Notes: generated by a model from the sequence alone, not told the origin. Positions 45,426 to 58,190 are shown, numbered from the stretch's first letter. The stretch is DNA of 64,000 nt from Branchipolynoe longqiensis (GCA_030323885.1 CM059186.1:147313810-147377809), one strand, 5' to 3'. Made by a program: numbers and translations.

Positions 45426-45606
45426 GACGGGATGGCCGAGTGAGTTAACCAGATGGGATGGCCGAATGGGTTACAGCGTCCGTCTCCCGTGTTGGTAGAC
45501 CCTGGGGTCGTGGGTTCGAACCTTGGTTCGGTCAAAGCAATGACTTAAAAATTGATACTTGTCGCTTCCTAGCCAGGTGCTTGGCATTATTAGGATAGGG
45601 CAAGGA
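45426..45606 (+). mobile_element. SINE-A copy with B-type head, 5' part doubled
   Basis: GGGATGGCCGAGTGAGTTAA is followed at once by GATGGGATGGCCGAATGGGT, so the first 25 bp of the B-type head are duplicated. The body stops after GATAGGGCAAGGA. Confidence 0.8.
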
Positions 45607-45721
45607 GCAGTGGAATGATGAAGACCAATTGTCCGTGATTGAAATTTCCCCTCCTTAAACAACTAATGTACCAACAAAAAACCTTTAAGTAATGTAGATT
45701 ATAATGACCAACCTATTATGT

Positions 45722-46065
45722 ACCTATATAAAGGGGATGGGCGAATGAGTTAGAGCGTCCGTCTCCCGTGCTGGTAGGTCGTGGGTTCGAACCCTGGTCG
45801 AGTCAAACCAATGACTTAAAAATTGATACTTGTCGCTTCCTAGCCAGGCACTCTGCATTATTAGGATATTGCAAGGACTGGTGTGCTCAGTGTCAGGATA
45901 ATGTGACTGAGTGGGATACCAGGTCATGGTGCCGGCAGCCTGGTTTCCCAGTGGGACAGCACTATAAAGCTGCTATGATTGTGCACTGTCACAAGTCGGT
46001 ACCCGTCCTGATATGACCTTATATGTTGCTAGGACGTAAAACAACACCAAACAAAACCTATATAA
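45722..46065 (+). mobile_element. SINE-A copy with B-type head and 10-bp target duplication
   Basis: ACCTATATAA flanks the element (45722-45731, 46056-46065). Head GGGCGAATGAGTTAGAGCGT with box B GGGTTCGAACCC, complete body and tail. Confidence 0.9.
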
Positions 46066-46479
46066 GGGGGGGGGGGAAGGCAGACAATCAAAGCCATCGG
46101 ACAATGCATGCAACATTAATAGTTCAGTCACCTGCACTGCGCCCACCCACAAATAGGTAGCACTCTTCCTGCATAGGTTGCTGGTCAACCTGTATAGGCT
46201 CAGGAGATCAGCGCCACCAGTGGTAGATTGTTGAACTGCGAATGCAATTTTAATACGGCGGGGCGTAAATTATGGACCGTGGTGTACAACAGGTACCATA
46301 GGCACGGCGCATTGACTGAGGGAAGCCCAGAGGCCGGGTGTACAGACATGCCAAACACAGATCAGCTGTGGAGCTGGGGGGTGTCTCCAGTCAGTCCATT
46401 TGCACACACTGTACCTGGAAACTAAGTGCACTTTTGATTACCATATGGCTTATACCACACTCCATACATGGACTAACAG

Positions 46480-48345
46480 AACAGTGTGTTATTTCACTCT
46501 CCATATAGGGACCGGCAACGCAATGCGTTACTTCACACCTTACACACAGACTAACAGAACCATTTGTTATTTCACACCCCGCCGAGACTAACAGATGTGT
46601 TACCCCCCCCCCCTCATAGAGACTAACAGAGTCATCTGTTATGTAACACCACTCACAGAACCTAACAGAGTCATTTGTTCTTTATTACATTGGGTTATGT
46701 CATGATGACGTCAGAATGACGTCGAGCTACGTCACATTACGTCGTGTTACGTCGAGATACGTCAAGGTTTTGGACATGTTCAAAACTTTCGACGTAGCTC
46801 GAACGTAAGGGTTTACGTTCGCCGTACGTTCTGTTCACGTTCAGTGAACGTCAATGACGTTAAACGGACGTTATTCCAACGCTGCTCACTACGTTCAACT
46901 ACGTTCAACTACGTTCAACTACGTTCCACTACGTTTCACTACGTTCCACTACGTTGACCCACATTAAACCGAGTGCAAATGCCTACGAGGCTTAATGGGA
47001 ACGTCAGGAGAAGGTCAGGAGAAGGTCAGGAGAACGTCAGGAGAACGTGCATTCAACGTACGTTCAACGTCTCATGACGTAGCTAACGTCACGTAACGTT
47101 CTTCTGGCGATGGAATAACGTTCATAACGTTCTGTGAGCGTAGTGACGTTGTCCTCTCTTGTTGAATGACGGTATCACTATGCTTTACCGACGTTACGCT
47201 CTCGTCCACTATGCTGCATCCACGTTCAACTTGTGCCCAAATTTGCATACTATGCTGAGAAGTTCAACGTTCTTCACGTTCTCCCTATGCTGACGTCATT
47301 ACGTCGTAGTGTGACAGGGCCATTACACCCCACACAGAGACTAACATATGTGTTATTTCACACCCCATACATAGACTAACATAGTCATGTGTTATGTAAC
47401 ACCACACACAGAACCTAACAGAGTCATTTGTTCTTTAACACCCCACACAGAGACTAACAGAGACTAACAGATGTGTTATTTCACACCCTGTACATAGATT
47501 AACAGAACCATGTGTTATGTCACACCCCATACACAGACTAACAGAGTCATGTGTTATTTAACACCCCACACATAAACTAACAGAGCCATGTGTTATTTCA
47601 CACCCCGCCGAGACTAACAGATGTGTTATTTCACACCCTATACATAGATTAACAGAACCATGTGTTATTTCACACCCCATACACAGACTAACAGAGTCAT
47701 GTGTTATTTAACACCCCACACAGAAACTAACAGAGCCAGGTGTTATTTCACACCCCGCCGAGACTAACAGATGTGTTATTTCACACCCCACATAGAAACT
47801 AACAGAACCATGTGTTATTTCACACCCCCCACACAGACTAACAGAGCCATGTGTTATTTCACACCCCGCCGAGACTAACAGATGTGTTATTTCACACCCC
47901 ACACAGACTAACAGAGCCATGTGTTATTTAACACCCCTCACAGAAACTAACATATGTGTTATTTCACACCCCCACATAGAGACTAACAGAACCATGTGTT
48001 ATTTCACACCCCACAGACAGACTAACAGAGCCATGTGTTATTTCACACCCCATACATAGACTAACAGAGTCATGTGTTAGTTAACACCCACACAGAAAGT
48101 AACAGAGCCATGTGTTATTTCACACCCCACCGAGACTAACATATGTGTTATTTCACACCCCACATAGAGACTAACAGAACCATGTGTTATTTCACACCCC
48201 ACACACAGACTAACAGAGCCATGTGTTATTTAACACCCCTCACAGAGATTAACAGATGTGTTATTTCACACACCCACATAGAGACTAACAGAACCATGTG
48301 TTATTCCACACCCCACAGACAGACTAACAGAGCCAAGAAACTGAC
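46480..48345 (+). repeat. 36-45 bp satellite-like array, interrupted by a MITE
   Basis: Units read CACACAGAGACTAACAGAGC then CATGTGTTATTTCACACCCC, with shorter CCGCCGAGACTAACAGATGT variants that alternate with the longer ones. 46690-47320 is occupied by an inserted element. Confidence 0.9.
46694..47317 (-). mobile_element. ACGT-rich MITE, inverted copy lacking one end
   Basis: This is the reverse complement of the element at 44303-44992 over nearly its whole length. The right end is intact (ACGTCGTAGTGTGACAG); about 57 bp including the other TIR are missing at the left. ATTACA near both edges (about 46684, 47322) may be the target duplication. Confidence 0.82.
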
Positions 48346-48612
48346 AATGTATCAGTTAACACCACCTACAGAAGCTGATAAGCATGTAGAAACAGAGACT
48401 TGTATTTTAATTTAGTTCTGAACTGGTGCTGCTGCAACACACCTGTCAACATTATAGCTGCACTCGCTTCAAAATATTTTAATTGAAGTACATACCCAAA
48501 TAGGATTAATAACCATTACGCTGTAATGGGTCGTCACGAGATATAAGTCACAGGGCTGTGACAGCTTGCCCATAATTGTAGTGGTTAACCATATGTCACC
48601 TGGGCAATAACT

Positions 48613-49030
48613 GTGATAATTAAAGTGGCAAAGGTCGATGGTTTTGAATTTCTCCCATTTTTTAAAGATAAATATATTAGGTTGATCATTATAATCCACC
48701 TTAATTTAGGTTGAAGTGACTTTATTTTAAACGGCCAAATATTTAGATGTTTCAAGTTAATCGATGCAAAATAGATTTTCGTGCGCACATCCAAATTCTG
48801 GCCCTATACGCTTCAGCAGAAAGAGATTCTATTATATTGACTAGTATTCTTTTTTCTATACAGCAACACATGTTTAGTAAGTGCATAATGATCTAAGTTG
48901 GATTTTCTTCTCTTTTTTTTTTGTGTGTGGGGGGGGGGGGAGTTAAGCAAGGGAATCAAATGTAGAATTAAATATAGATAACTGCTTTGGTTTAGGAAAT
49001 TTGATGTCATCAGATTATGCAGCTTTAAAC
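48613..49030 (-). mobile_element. TTAAAG-TIR MITE
   Basis: ATAAATATATTAGGTTGATC, AATTTGATGTCATCAGATTA and TGCAGCTTTAAAC place it in the family. A T-run and G-run at about 48910-48940 interrupt it. Confidence 0.7.
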
Positions 49031-49148
49031 TTAAAGCGACATATAATTCACCAGATCTATCTATATCTGGGATAGATTAGATAGACAGGGCAATGTAGGT
49101 CAACTAATCTGTAATTATAACTATTGGTGGCTGAAGGAGGTACGTGTT

Positions 49149-49470
49149 TAGTTGTTGTTTTACGTCCTAGCAACATCTAAGGTTACATCAGGACGGGTAC
49201 CGACTTGTGACAGTACACACACATGGTGACTTAATAGTGCTGCTCCATGGGTGACCAGGCTGCCAGCACCGTGAACTGATATCCCACTCAGTCACATTAG
49301 CCTGACACTGCACCAACCAGTCTTTGTCCTATCCTATTAATGCAGAGCGACAGGCTAGGTAGCGACAAGTATCAATTTTTATAAGTCATCGGTTTGACTC
49401 GGCTACGATTCAAACTCCCGACCTTCCGCATGGGAAGCTGATGCTCTATCGATCGGCCACCGCGTCCGGT
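49149..49470 (-). mobile_element. SINE-A copy, full length
   Basis: On plus: GTTGTTTTACGTCCTAGCAA (tail) to CGATCGGCCACCGCGTCCGG (A-type head). Confidence 0.9.
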
Positions 49471-49784
49471 AAGGATACACAAGGTCGGCATTTCAATAAC
49501 TGTACATCGTGTGCATAGCTCAACTAACATGGTGTACACATTCCGTACAATAACGGAGACAGTGTGAGATAGGCACAACGGCACCACTACCTGCTTTGGG
49601 GCGCGCTGTCCTCACCACAGCACCACGCACATATACACAGCATGAAGCGCAGCACCCGGCAGCGTGGTTCGCATGAGGGGGGTAGTTTTCCAAACACATC
49701 ACTAACCACCCTAACCAAATTACAGGTACACACCTACCTCCGTATAAACTAGACCTACAGAGTTAGGTATGCATACAGTTGGAA

Positions 49785-50105
49785 AATCCCATGGTTTTGA
49801 TTTTCTGTCGTATTTTATTTGATAGATAATGTAGTAAGTTGCTAATTATAATCTACCTTAATTTAAATGACAGTAACTTTTATTTTAAATTGTTAGATTT
49901 GGAGATATTTGAGGTGAAAATATGTCAAATTAGTGTTGCTATCTTCCTCAAAATGGTGGACATTACTGGCTACAGCAGTGATGAGTTCTGTTAAACTGGA
50001 GTAGTATTCCTTCTATATGAACCAGTATCTAAGATGGATTGGTAGGATCAAATTTAGCTAACGGTTTTGGTTTAGGAAATGTCATGCTTTCATCAGACTA
50101 TAGAG
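49785..50105 (-). mobile_element. TTAAAG-TIR MITE, diverged
   Basis: Internal blocks ATTATAATCTACCTTAATTT, AGATTTGGAGATATTTGAGG and TTTCATCAGACTATAGAGCA match the family; outer ends are decayed. Confidence 0.6.
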
Positions 50106-50209
50106 CATTACCTAAATACTGTTGAGTTAAAATTGACACCTTGTTTACTTATACAAAATAACTATTATACAAAGCTACCTCTTTTACCTGTTATTCCTTC
50201 CTATAAACA

Positions 50210-50560
50210 GGTTGTAGCCGAATCGGTAAGAACACAGGGGGGAGAGAGGAGAGAGGGGAAAAGGGGAGGGGTGGTCAGAGCAAGGAATGGAAGGGAGGGG
50301 AGGAGGGGAGGCGAGTGAGGGGGGGGGAGAGATGGGAGGGGAGAGAGGGGAGGGGAGGGGAGGGGAGAGGGAGGAGAGGGAGGAGAGGGGGGAGGAGGGG
50401 AGGGGAGAGAGGGAGAGGGGAGAGAGAGGAGAGAGGGGAGAGAAGGGAGAGAAGGGAGAGAAGGGAGAGAAGGGAGAGAAGGGAGAGAGGGGAGAGAGGG
50501 GGGGGAGGGGGAGAGGGGGAGAGGGGAAGAGGCTTGGGGGGGGGGGTCAGGGTGAAGGTG
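50210..50560 (+). repeat. SINE head fragment running into a polypurine tract
   Basis: GTTGTAGCCGAATCGGTAAG with AACACAGG is the first 30 bp of an A-type head; it then turns into GGGAGA/GGGGAGGGGA repeats for 320 bp. Confidence 0.75.
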
Positions 50561-50959
50561 AGGTGGGCGGGTGGTAATAGATGTGCATAGGGGTGAGGAG
50601 GAGTCCAGCCCGGTTCTAATCAGATCCCTGGGTAATCAGGGTAAGACACTAGCTAGGCGCAGGCTGCTAAATCACGGTTAACCCCGGCCACGTCGCACAA
50701 CCACGCCACCGACCAAACCCCTACAAAAGACAAACCACCATTATGTGCGCAGGCGCGCCATTGCCACCGACGGAGGACGCCCGTTATGGGGGAAAGTCGA
50801 CGTCATTTACACATATATGGGCACACTTGTAAATGAGGGGTGGGTAATATAGGGGTGGGACAGGGTGGTATAATGATTAACCATCCACATGTCGGCGAAT
50901 CATTTGTATAGCGGTTCGAACAGATATAACGCATAGAGCAAGTCGAGCATCACTACTAC

Positions 50960-51019
50960 TGGTATTCCGTCCTGATATGACAGAAGATGTTGCTAAGACG
51001 TAAAACCCCAACAAACAAA
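50960..51019 (+). mobile_element. SINE-A tail fragment
   Basis: TCCTGATATGACAGAAGATG then TTGCTAAGACGTAAAACCCC and AACAAACAAAC, without a body. Confidence 0.75.
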
Positions 51020-51249
51020 CTATAGTATTACTACTACAAGCACCTAATAGTAATAGTAAAAGTATAAGTTAATATAAGTTATACACACACCATAACATGC
51101 TCAAGATGCTGTAGCCCACACTAGCCGACAATCGCAACTGAATCTGCCAGCTCGGGTATCGGGCTTTCGCATTTTCAGACACAATTGAAATAAATTGCAT
51201 GACTTGAAACCAATGAAGTCAGCAATTGATGTTGATATCGACACTAAAG

Positions 51250-51545
51250 GGGAGCTACAAACCCAGGATGCCTGACTGTGAGCCATAGACCAGGATGCCT
51301 GACTGGGAACTACGACCCAGGATGCCAGATTGGAAGCTAAAACCCAGGATGCCCGGTTGCAAGCTATGTACAACCCAGGATGCCCGGCAAGAAGCTACAA
51401 TCCAGGATGCCTTTTTGGAAGCTACAACCCAGGATGCCTTTTTTGAAGCTACAACCTAGGATTCCTTTTTGGAAGCTACAACCCAGGATCCCTTTGTGGA
51501 AGCTGCAACCCAGGATGCCTTTTAGGAAGCTACAACCCAGGATGC
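51250..51545 (+). repeat. 27-bp minisatellite
   Basis: About eleven units of GAAGCTACAACCCAGGATGCC with a variable T-rich spacer. GC-rich unique sequence follows to about 51740. Confidence 0.9.
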
Positions 51546-52236
51546 CGGCCCCGCAATCAGCTGAATCTGAGTCAGACTACCGGATAGTGCGGGGCGGGCT
51601 GTTCGATCGCCTGCCGCCTCCAATTTGAGGCGCTGCGCCTTCGACTGCCACTGCGACTGTACACGGCGAGCTGCTCACTGACACGCTATTGCCATGATTG
51701 GGAGCAGCTCTCGCACAGATTGCCAGGGCTCATGCTTGCCATCCCATATTACCCGAGGGCAATCATTACTCAATGTAAGCGGCAAAGAAGTATGCCTATG
51801 TCATATGCGCTATCGCGGCTCTAATTCGAAGAGCGGAACTGACTGGCGGAGATTGATGTATTGATTCGGTCCGTGAATCATAATAAGCCATGGGACTTGT
51901 AGTTTAAAAAAATGCATATCTATCAGAAAGGACATGTGATAATGAATGGTACAGATAGGCAGGCCTCTGCTCTGTGCTTACAATGTCACAGAATTCCCTG
52001 CTCCTCCATGCTAATTAGGTACGCGATGCTTGGTTAATTCTACTGTAATTCTTTTCAAAATTCTATCGTCAGGAATGGGGATGATCTAGTAGCCCAGGTG
52101 AGAGTTGTATGAAATAAACGCAGTTTCTGGAGTTCAGAAGCTGTATATGTGGAAAGTGTACTCATATTTTATCTTACAACAATTGCTGGTGACATCATAA
52201 GATATTTAGTGTTCCTGGAACACACTCTTGATTTAA

Positions 52237-52583
52237 GTTGCATAGTCCGATGCATTTGAGTTTCTGTCATTTTCTGAGATAAATATATTAGGTTGATCGT
52301 TATTATCCACCTTACTTTAATTTGAAATAAGTTTGTCTTAAAAAGACTAATTTGTGAGTTATTTGAAGTGCAAACATGCTAAATTATTTTTGATGTGGTT
52401 GTCAAAACTCTGACCCCATAGGCTTAAACAGTAAGAGCTTCTTCTATTAATTTGATTTAGCTTGCTTTCTGTGTATCAACAAATACTTAATAAGTGCACA
52501 AGTGTCTAAGTTGTAGGTTCATATCTGGATGAGTGTTTAGCTTTTGAACATTTGATACTTTTATCGGACTATGAAACTTTAAT
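52237..52583 (-). mobile_element. TTAAAG-TIR MITE
   Basis: Starts TTAAGTTGCATAGTCCGATG and ends TCGGACTATGAAACTTTAAT, with the shared interior in reverse order compared with 30269-30620. Confidence 0.8.
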
Positions 52584-53089
52584 AACATATGATTGTCAAT
52601 GAGTAAGTGCCATTCTCAGGCATTGCAATTTTAATAGTAATATACGGTTGTCAATGAGTGAATATCAAACTAATGTTCTACGTGTTTTGCTAGAAATGTA
52701 TACATGTAGTTGTCAATGAGTAAGAACCGAACTGTTTTCTACACTTTTTGTTACTAATACACATTTGTCAAGTACATATCAAACTTCTGTGCGACACTTT
52801 TGATTAATACACATATGCTTCCCAAATTGGAATGAATTACTTCAGAAGCAGACGACATTCACTAGAGAGCAGACGACAATTATCCCACAACCAGCAGACC
52901 GACGCTGCGTCCCTGCCGCGCTGTAACCGTCCCACGTGATGTGATGTCTGTCCACTGCACTGCACTCTGAGATGCTCAAAACAACATGACACATTATATC
53001 TTTGGGAATTGCGCTGGCAACCTTTGCATATATGGCGCAGCTATTGACCTGGGCTGCATGCGACACACTGAGACCCGACACACGGGCAG

Positions 53090-53420
53090 GCGCGGTGGCC
53101 GAATCGATAGAGTGCATACTCGCCTGCGGAAGGTCACGAGTTCGGTTCCCAGTCGAGTCAAACTACTAACTTTAATATTGATACTTTGTCGCTTCCTAGC
53201 TGGGCACTCGGCATTAATAGGATAGGGCAAGGACTGGTTAGCTCAGTGTCAGGATAATGTGACTGAGTGGGATATCAGGTCATGGTGCTGGCAGGATGAT
53301 TTCCCAGTGGGGCAGCACTATAAAGTCGCCATGAGTGCGCACTGTCACAAGTCGGTATCCGTCCTGATATGACCTTAGATGTTGGTAGGACGTAAAACAA
53401 CAACAACCAACCAACCAAGC
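53090..53420 (+). mobile_element. SINE-A copy, full length
   Basis: A-type head GCGGTGGCCGAATCGATAGA, complete body and CAACCAACCAACCAA tail. CCGACAC near both edges may be the target duplication. Confidence 0.92.
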
Positions 53421-53767
53421 CGACACCAGGGCAGACCCGGTTCATTCACACGGGCCGTCGGGGTGGCCAGTCGGCCGCCAAACGCCGCTTTGTAAGGCCA
53501 GGGGTTCATGGTTCTTGTACCGCATCCGCCTGTCTCGACGTTTACACCAGCCATTAACAAGGAATCTATATGCAGGTAGGGGTCCCACCAATGCGATTCG
53601 GGGTGGGGGTCGGGGAGATGGGGAGGGGGGTCATGGCAGTGCTCAGATCTGAGCAACTCGTGATGATCTCATCAATTGGTCAGTTAGGCTGTTATGGAAG
53701 GTTACAGCGAAATGCAGTATGGCTGAATACAATCGAGCCGGTAACCTCCCCATATTGGCTCATCATG

Positions 53768-54705
53768 AGCAATTGCTATATAACAAGTGCGCACATTGCT
53801 ATATACCACATGCACACATTGTTATATACCATTTGCACACATTACTAATATAGCATGTGCACACATTGATATACACCACGTGACCACATTGCCATATAGC
53901 ACTTGCACACATGGCTATATGCCACGTGCACATATTGTTATATACCACACGCACACCTTGTTATATACCACGCGCACATATTGCTATATACCACGTACAC
54001 ACATTGCTATATACCATGTGCACACATTGCTATTTAGCACATCCACACATTGATGTATACCACGTGCACAGCTTGATATATGCCACGTGCACACATTGCT
54101 ATATAGCACGTGAAGGCATTGCTATATACCATGTGCACGCATTGCTATATACCACGTGTACACATTGTTGTATACCATGTGCACACATTGCTATATACCA
54201 CGTGCACACATGGCTATGTAGCACGTGCAGGCATTGCTATATACCATATGCACGCATTACTATATAGCATGTGCACACATTGCTATATACCACGTGCACA
54301 CATTGATATATACCACATGCACAGACTGCTATATAATACCACGTGCACAGATTGCTATATAAAACCATGTGCACAGAATTCTATCTACCAAGTGCACACA
54401 TTGTTATATACCACATGCAGAGATTGCTATATAATACCATGTGCACGCATTGCTATATACAACATGCACACATTGTTATATACCATGTGCACACATTGCT
54501 ATATACCACGTGCTCGCATTGCTATATAGCACGTGCAGGCATTGCTATATAGAATGTGCACACTTTGCTATATACCACATGCTCACATTGCTATATACCA
54601 CGTGCACACACTGCTATATAATACCACGTGCACACACTGCTATATAATAGTTAATACCACATGCACAGTTTGCTATATAATACCACGTGCACACATTGCT
54701 ACATC
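53768..54705 (+). repeat. 23-bp minisatellite carrying E-boxes
   Basis: About forty units of CATTGCTATATACCACGTGCACA. About fifteen keep a perfect CACGTG; others read CATGTG or CACATG. Nearly all keep TATATA. Confidence 0.93.
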
Positions 54706-55234
54706 TAGCAACACGCGGGGGCTCCGGTCACTTAATGCCCGCACTACCCGGCATGCAATGGCCAGTTCACCATAAGCAGCTGTCCCTAACTGCGGCCCGA
54801 GCCTCCACACCCCTACCCACAACCCCACTCAACCTCCCACCCCAACCCCCACCCCCCACACGCACCCGAAATGTACCGTGAGGGTAGTGAGAGCTAGGGG
54901 AGGGGGGGGAGGGGGGGATTTGGGGGTTGGCAGGCCCAGCATAATGGGCACAGGCACATATACACACGCACCTTGCATTGTACCGTGAGAGTGGTGAGAG
55001 CTTGGGGAGGGATGAGGGGGTGCCGGCTTTCGGGGTTGGCAGGCCCAGCATTAGGGACACACGCACATATACACACGCACTCACACACACGCACGCGCAC
55101 ATACATTCACATACAACCCCCCGCCCTGCCGTCACAGGCGCTTACTTGGAAGCCACACCCCGGGGACTGGCTTCGTTAGTGGCTTCAGTTCCTGGCTTCT
55201 CCAGCAGGAGACATGCACGCCTCTGCAAGTGGGT

Positions 55235-55420
55235 GGCCTGGTGGTGGTGTGGTGGTGTGGTGGTGTGGTGGTGTGGTGGTGTGGTGGTGTGGTGGTGTGG
55301 TGGTGTGGTGGTGTGGTGGTGTGGTGGTGTGGTGGTGTGGTGGTGTGGTGGGTGGTGTGGTGGTGAGGTGGTGGTGGGGTAGCGCGGTGGTGGGGTGGTG
55401 GGTGGGGTGGCGGGAGGGGT
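55235..55420 (+). repeat. GGTGGTGT microsatellite
   Basis: About fifteen uninterrupted GTGGTGTGGT units then GGTGGGGT variants. The open frames on both strands are composition artefacts. Confidence 0.92.
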
Positions 55421-56135
55421 GTCTTATACAGGAGGAGGCCCTCCTCCCAGGCGACACCCTAACCGGAAGCCAGCCACGCGCATGCTCACTTTACTTAGCG
55501 TCCATTAGATTCTTTTTTTTTTAATACAAAAGTTTCGCAAATAGTAATTGTCTTCAACTAAACCCCCTTACCCAATACCAGCTTTTGGGAGTTGGCTTCT
55601 TCAGTTTTTATTTTTATTAGATTGTTGGGGGAAGGGGGGGGGGGTGTCGGAGTGCTAGTGAATGGGGGGGGGGGCTTTATTTTCTACGGAAAATAAGACG
55701 CTACCTATTTGATACTTTCCTCAAGACAATTTCCCCATGGATTAACAGGGGTTGGGGGTGGGGGGCGGTTTACAAACTTTAAGCATTGTCTATAAGTAGA
55801 CTCCCACAGGGGAATAAATAAAGGACTTACAAACTTGAGACATTGCCGCCGGCCAGACTTCCACAACGCATAAGAAAAACCTACAGATACCATAAAAAAG
55901 TGATGTAAAGGACCTTCTTTGACGCTTAAGAACTGGCCATTTGAAAATCAGCCACCGCAAGTGCATGAAGCTCACAGACATTTCTTTCTCTCTCCTTCAA
56001 AGATAACGCATGGTTCTTATCTCCTTGATGTGAAATGTAAGACTTGAAAGCAGCCCCGGCGCAGAAATACACCCCAAACATTCCTTTAGGACAAGCCTCT
56101 TAAAGAATAGCTCCATAATTCCAGTCATATATGCA

Positions 56136-56168
<33 letters not shown>

Positions 56169-56399
56169 GGTCCACATCCCCTTTTCCAAAATCCATGGGG
56201 CTATGCTAGAGAACAGCTCCATACCTCCAGGGTTATATATACATATTGAATGCATATATATACGTGCATACAAATCCACATCCCCTTATCCGAAATCCAT
56301 GAGGATAGTTGCATTTCAGAATTCAGAACTTTTCAGAATTTAAAAGGTAGCAATCAAATGCTAACCTTGACAATAATGATAAACCCCATGCCCACACCA

Positions 56400-56545
56400 A
56401 AGCCACACACCAGGAAGGAGCATACCACATAGCATACCAGATTGCAGACCACATAACAGACCAGATAGCAGACCGTATAGCAAATTAGCAGCACACCAGA
56501 TAGCAGACCAGATAGCAGACCAGATAGAAGCCAGGATAGCAGACC
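56400..56545 (-). repeat. 12-bp minisatellite, short locus
   Basis: GATAGCAGACCA units with the marker stretch AGCAAATTAGCAGCA also found in the larger locus at 58855-59285. Confidence 0.85.
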
Positions 56546-57044
56546 GTACATTTCGGGTGCATATTCTTTAATAATGCCACCACCAAGCACAATGAGGTCA
56601 CAAGCAAGATGTATAAGTACCAAATATATATACACAAGCGATATGTGCGGGTATATATATTTGTATATATATACACGCACATATGTCTACGGTAGCCTTG
56701 GAGGTGTCCGAGCATAGCGTGGCGGCTTCACTAGCGATAAAGGTCGGCGCCGTCCCCCCCCCCCCCACCCCCACCCCCTTCCCACACCCCCCGCGCCTCC
56801 TAAGACTGAGAGGTGCTCCAGAGGGGTGGGTGGGATTGGCTTATCAGTAGGGCCAGGGTGGCCCAGGCCACAATGCCCGATAGGCAGGGGTGACATATGT
56901 GGAAAGGGGAGGAGGCAGCAGCCCTGCCAAACTGAGTGGAAGACGATAGCGGCTCGCTGCCCCCTCAACCCCTCCCCCCCCCCCCCACCGCCCCCTCCCA
57001 CCCCACCCGCCCCCCTGCCCCCAGTCCCGGGCGCCATACATACC

Positions 57045-57268
57045 TTATAGCCTGAGCTGCTCACGCACCACCTTAATATCCAGGCACGTGTAGCAGTGCC
57101 CGCCATTAGGCAAGCACGTGAGCTGCTGGCAATGCGGATTGCCACTCTGGTTTATATACCGTATTTACTCGATTAAGCGTGGAGATTACTCAATTCATTT
57201 GTGTATGTAGAACGCAGTGGAGGCAAGTGACTTATATTAGAGATTGGGCCGATTCAAAGGGCGCTTGT

Positions 57269-57311
<43 letters not shown>

Positions 57312-57523
57312 TGTAAAAGAATTATATGAGTATAATATAATAACCCGGAATATCCCTCTTTTCCCCCAGCACTCACTCAGTCCATGATGGAGTCTGGCCT
57401 AGTCATCTACTGCTCCAGCCTCCCCAACCTCAGCTCTGATGGTGGCACCACAACCCGCTTCACACTCTAAGTCTAACCGCCACTCACTCTACCGATGAAA
57501 ATGAAAGTGAGCAGAATGACCAT
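57045..57523 (-). CDS. Candidate two-exon small cysteine-rich secreted protein
   Basis: Exon 57523-57488 opens ATG, MVILLTFIFIGR, and has a donor at AGA|GTGAGT. Exon 57146-57045 follows AAACCAG| in phase and reads SGNPHCQQLTCLPNGGHCYT, then C and a short basic end before TAA. The product would be 45 residues, a hydrophobic leader and four Cys. Against it: the second exon is also open in another frame that ends exactly at AAG|GTATGT, the frame stays open upstream of the ATG, and I know no homologue. Confidence 0.2.
57290..57455 (+). repeat. Segment duplicated at 61125-61255
   Basis: AGAATTATATGAGTATAATA, AACCCGGAATATC, TCTACTGCTCCAGCCTCCCC and CTGATGGTGGC(A/G)CCAC are shared in the same order. 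The function is unknown; neither copy has a conserved long frame. Confidence 0.65.
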
Positions 57524-57734
57524 TGGCTCTCGGCGTGGAGGAAGCAGGAAGGAGAGAATGCCCGCTCCGCAGCGAATATCACGGAAGTTAAGATGGGTAG
57601 AGAGAAATATTAAGGGGCCGGCCATTATTTATATACACATAATAAACTATATAGTACACACACACATATATATGGTATTATACCATATATATACATATAT
57701 TTCAATGTTTACTAACATCGTGTATGCGCACGCA

Positions 57735-58190
57735 GCCTGGCTGCAGAACGAAGGCACACTGCCATTGAGTTTGGCGGTACACAAATTCAAAATGTTTATT
57801 TTATTCCAAATTAATAGAAATGCAGAACCCTAACCATATAAACTTAAGATAATCTATTCGTTTAATATGTTTTCTATATGTGTACCAAGCGGTTTGTCTC
57901 TAGGTGGTGTGGCTTTAGAGATATTTCACTTTTTCTGTATGAAGATTGCCCACGGCCATTGACAATGCATTGAATTTGCCGGTACGTGCAGTGCAAAACG
58001 ATTATTTTATTCAAAATTAATAGAAATGCACAACCCCAACCTTCTGAATTTATATAATCTATTCCTTGAATAGGTTTTCTATATGTGTACCAAGCAGTTT
58101 GTTTCTAATTGGTGTGGTTTTAGAGATATTTCACCTTTTCTCTATGAAGATTGCTCATAGCCATTGAGTTTGCAGTGTGTCAGTGTGGCG
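57735..58190 (+). repeat. Two tandem 206-bp units related to the 62.5-kb MITE
   Basis: TTCTATATGTGTACCAAGC, GAGATATTTCAC and GAAGATTGC(C/T)CA(C/T) occur twice, 206 bp apart. The inverted ends of the 62551-63056 element are missing here. Confidence 0.7.

Noticed and set aside
53787..54775. Overlapping frames rich in Tyr, Cys, His and Thr
   Set aside because: All are translations of the 23-bp E-box minisatellite.
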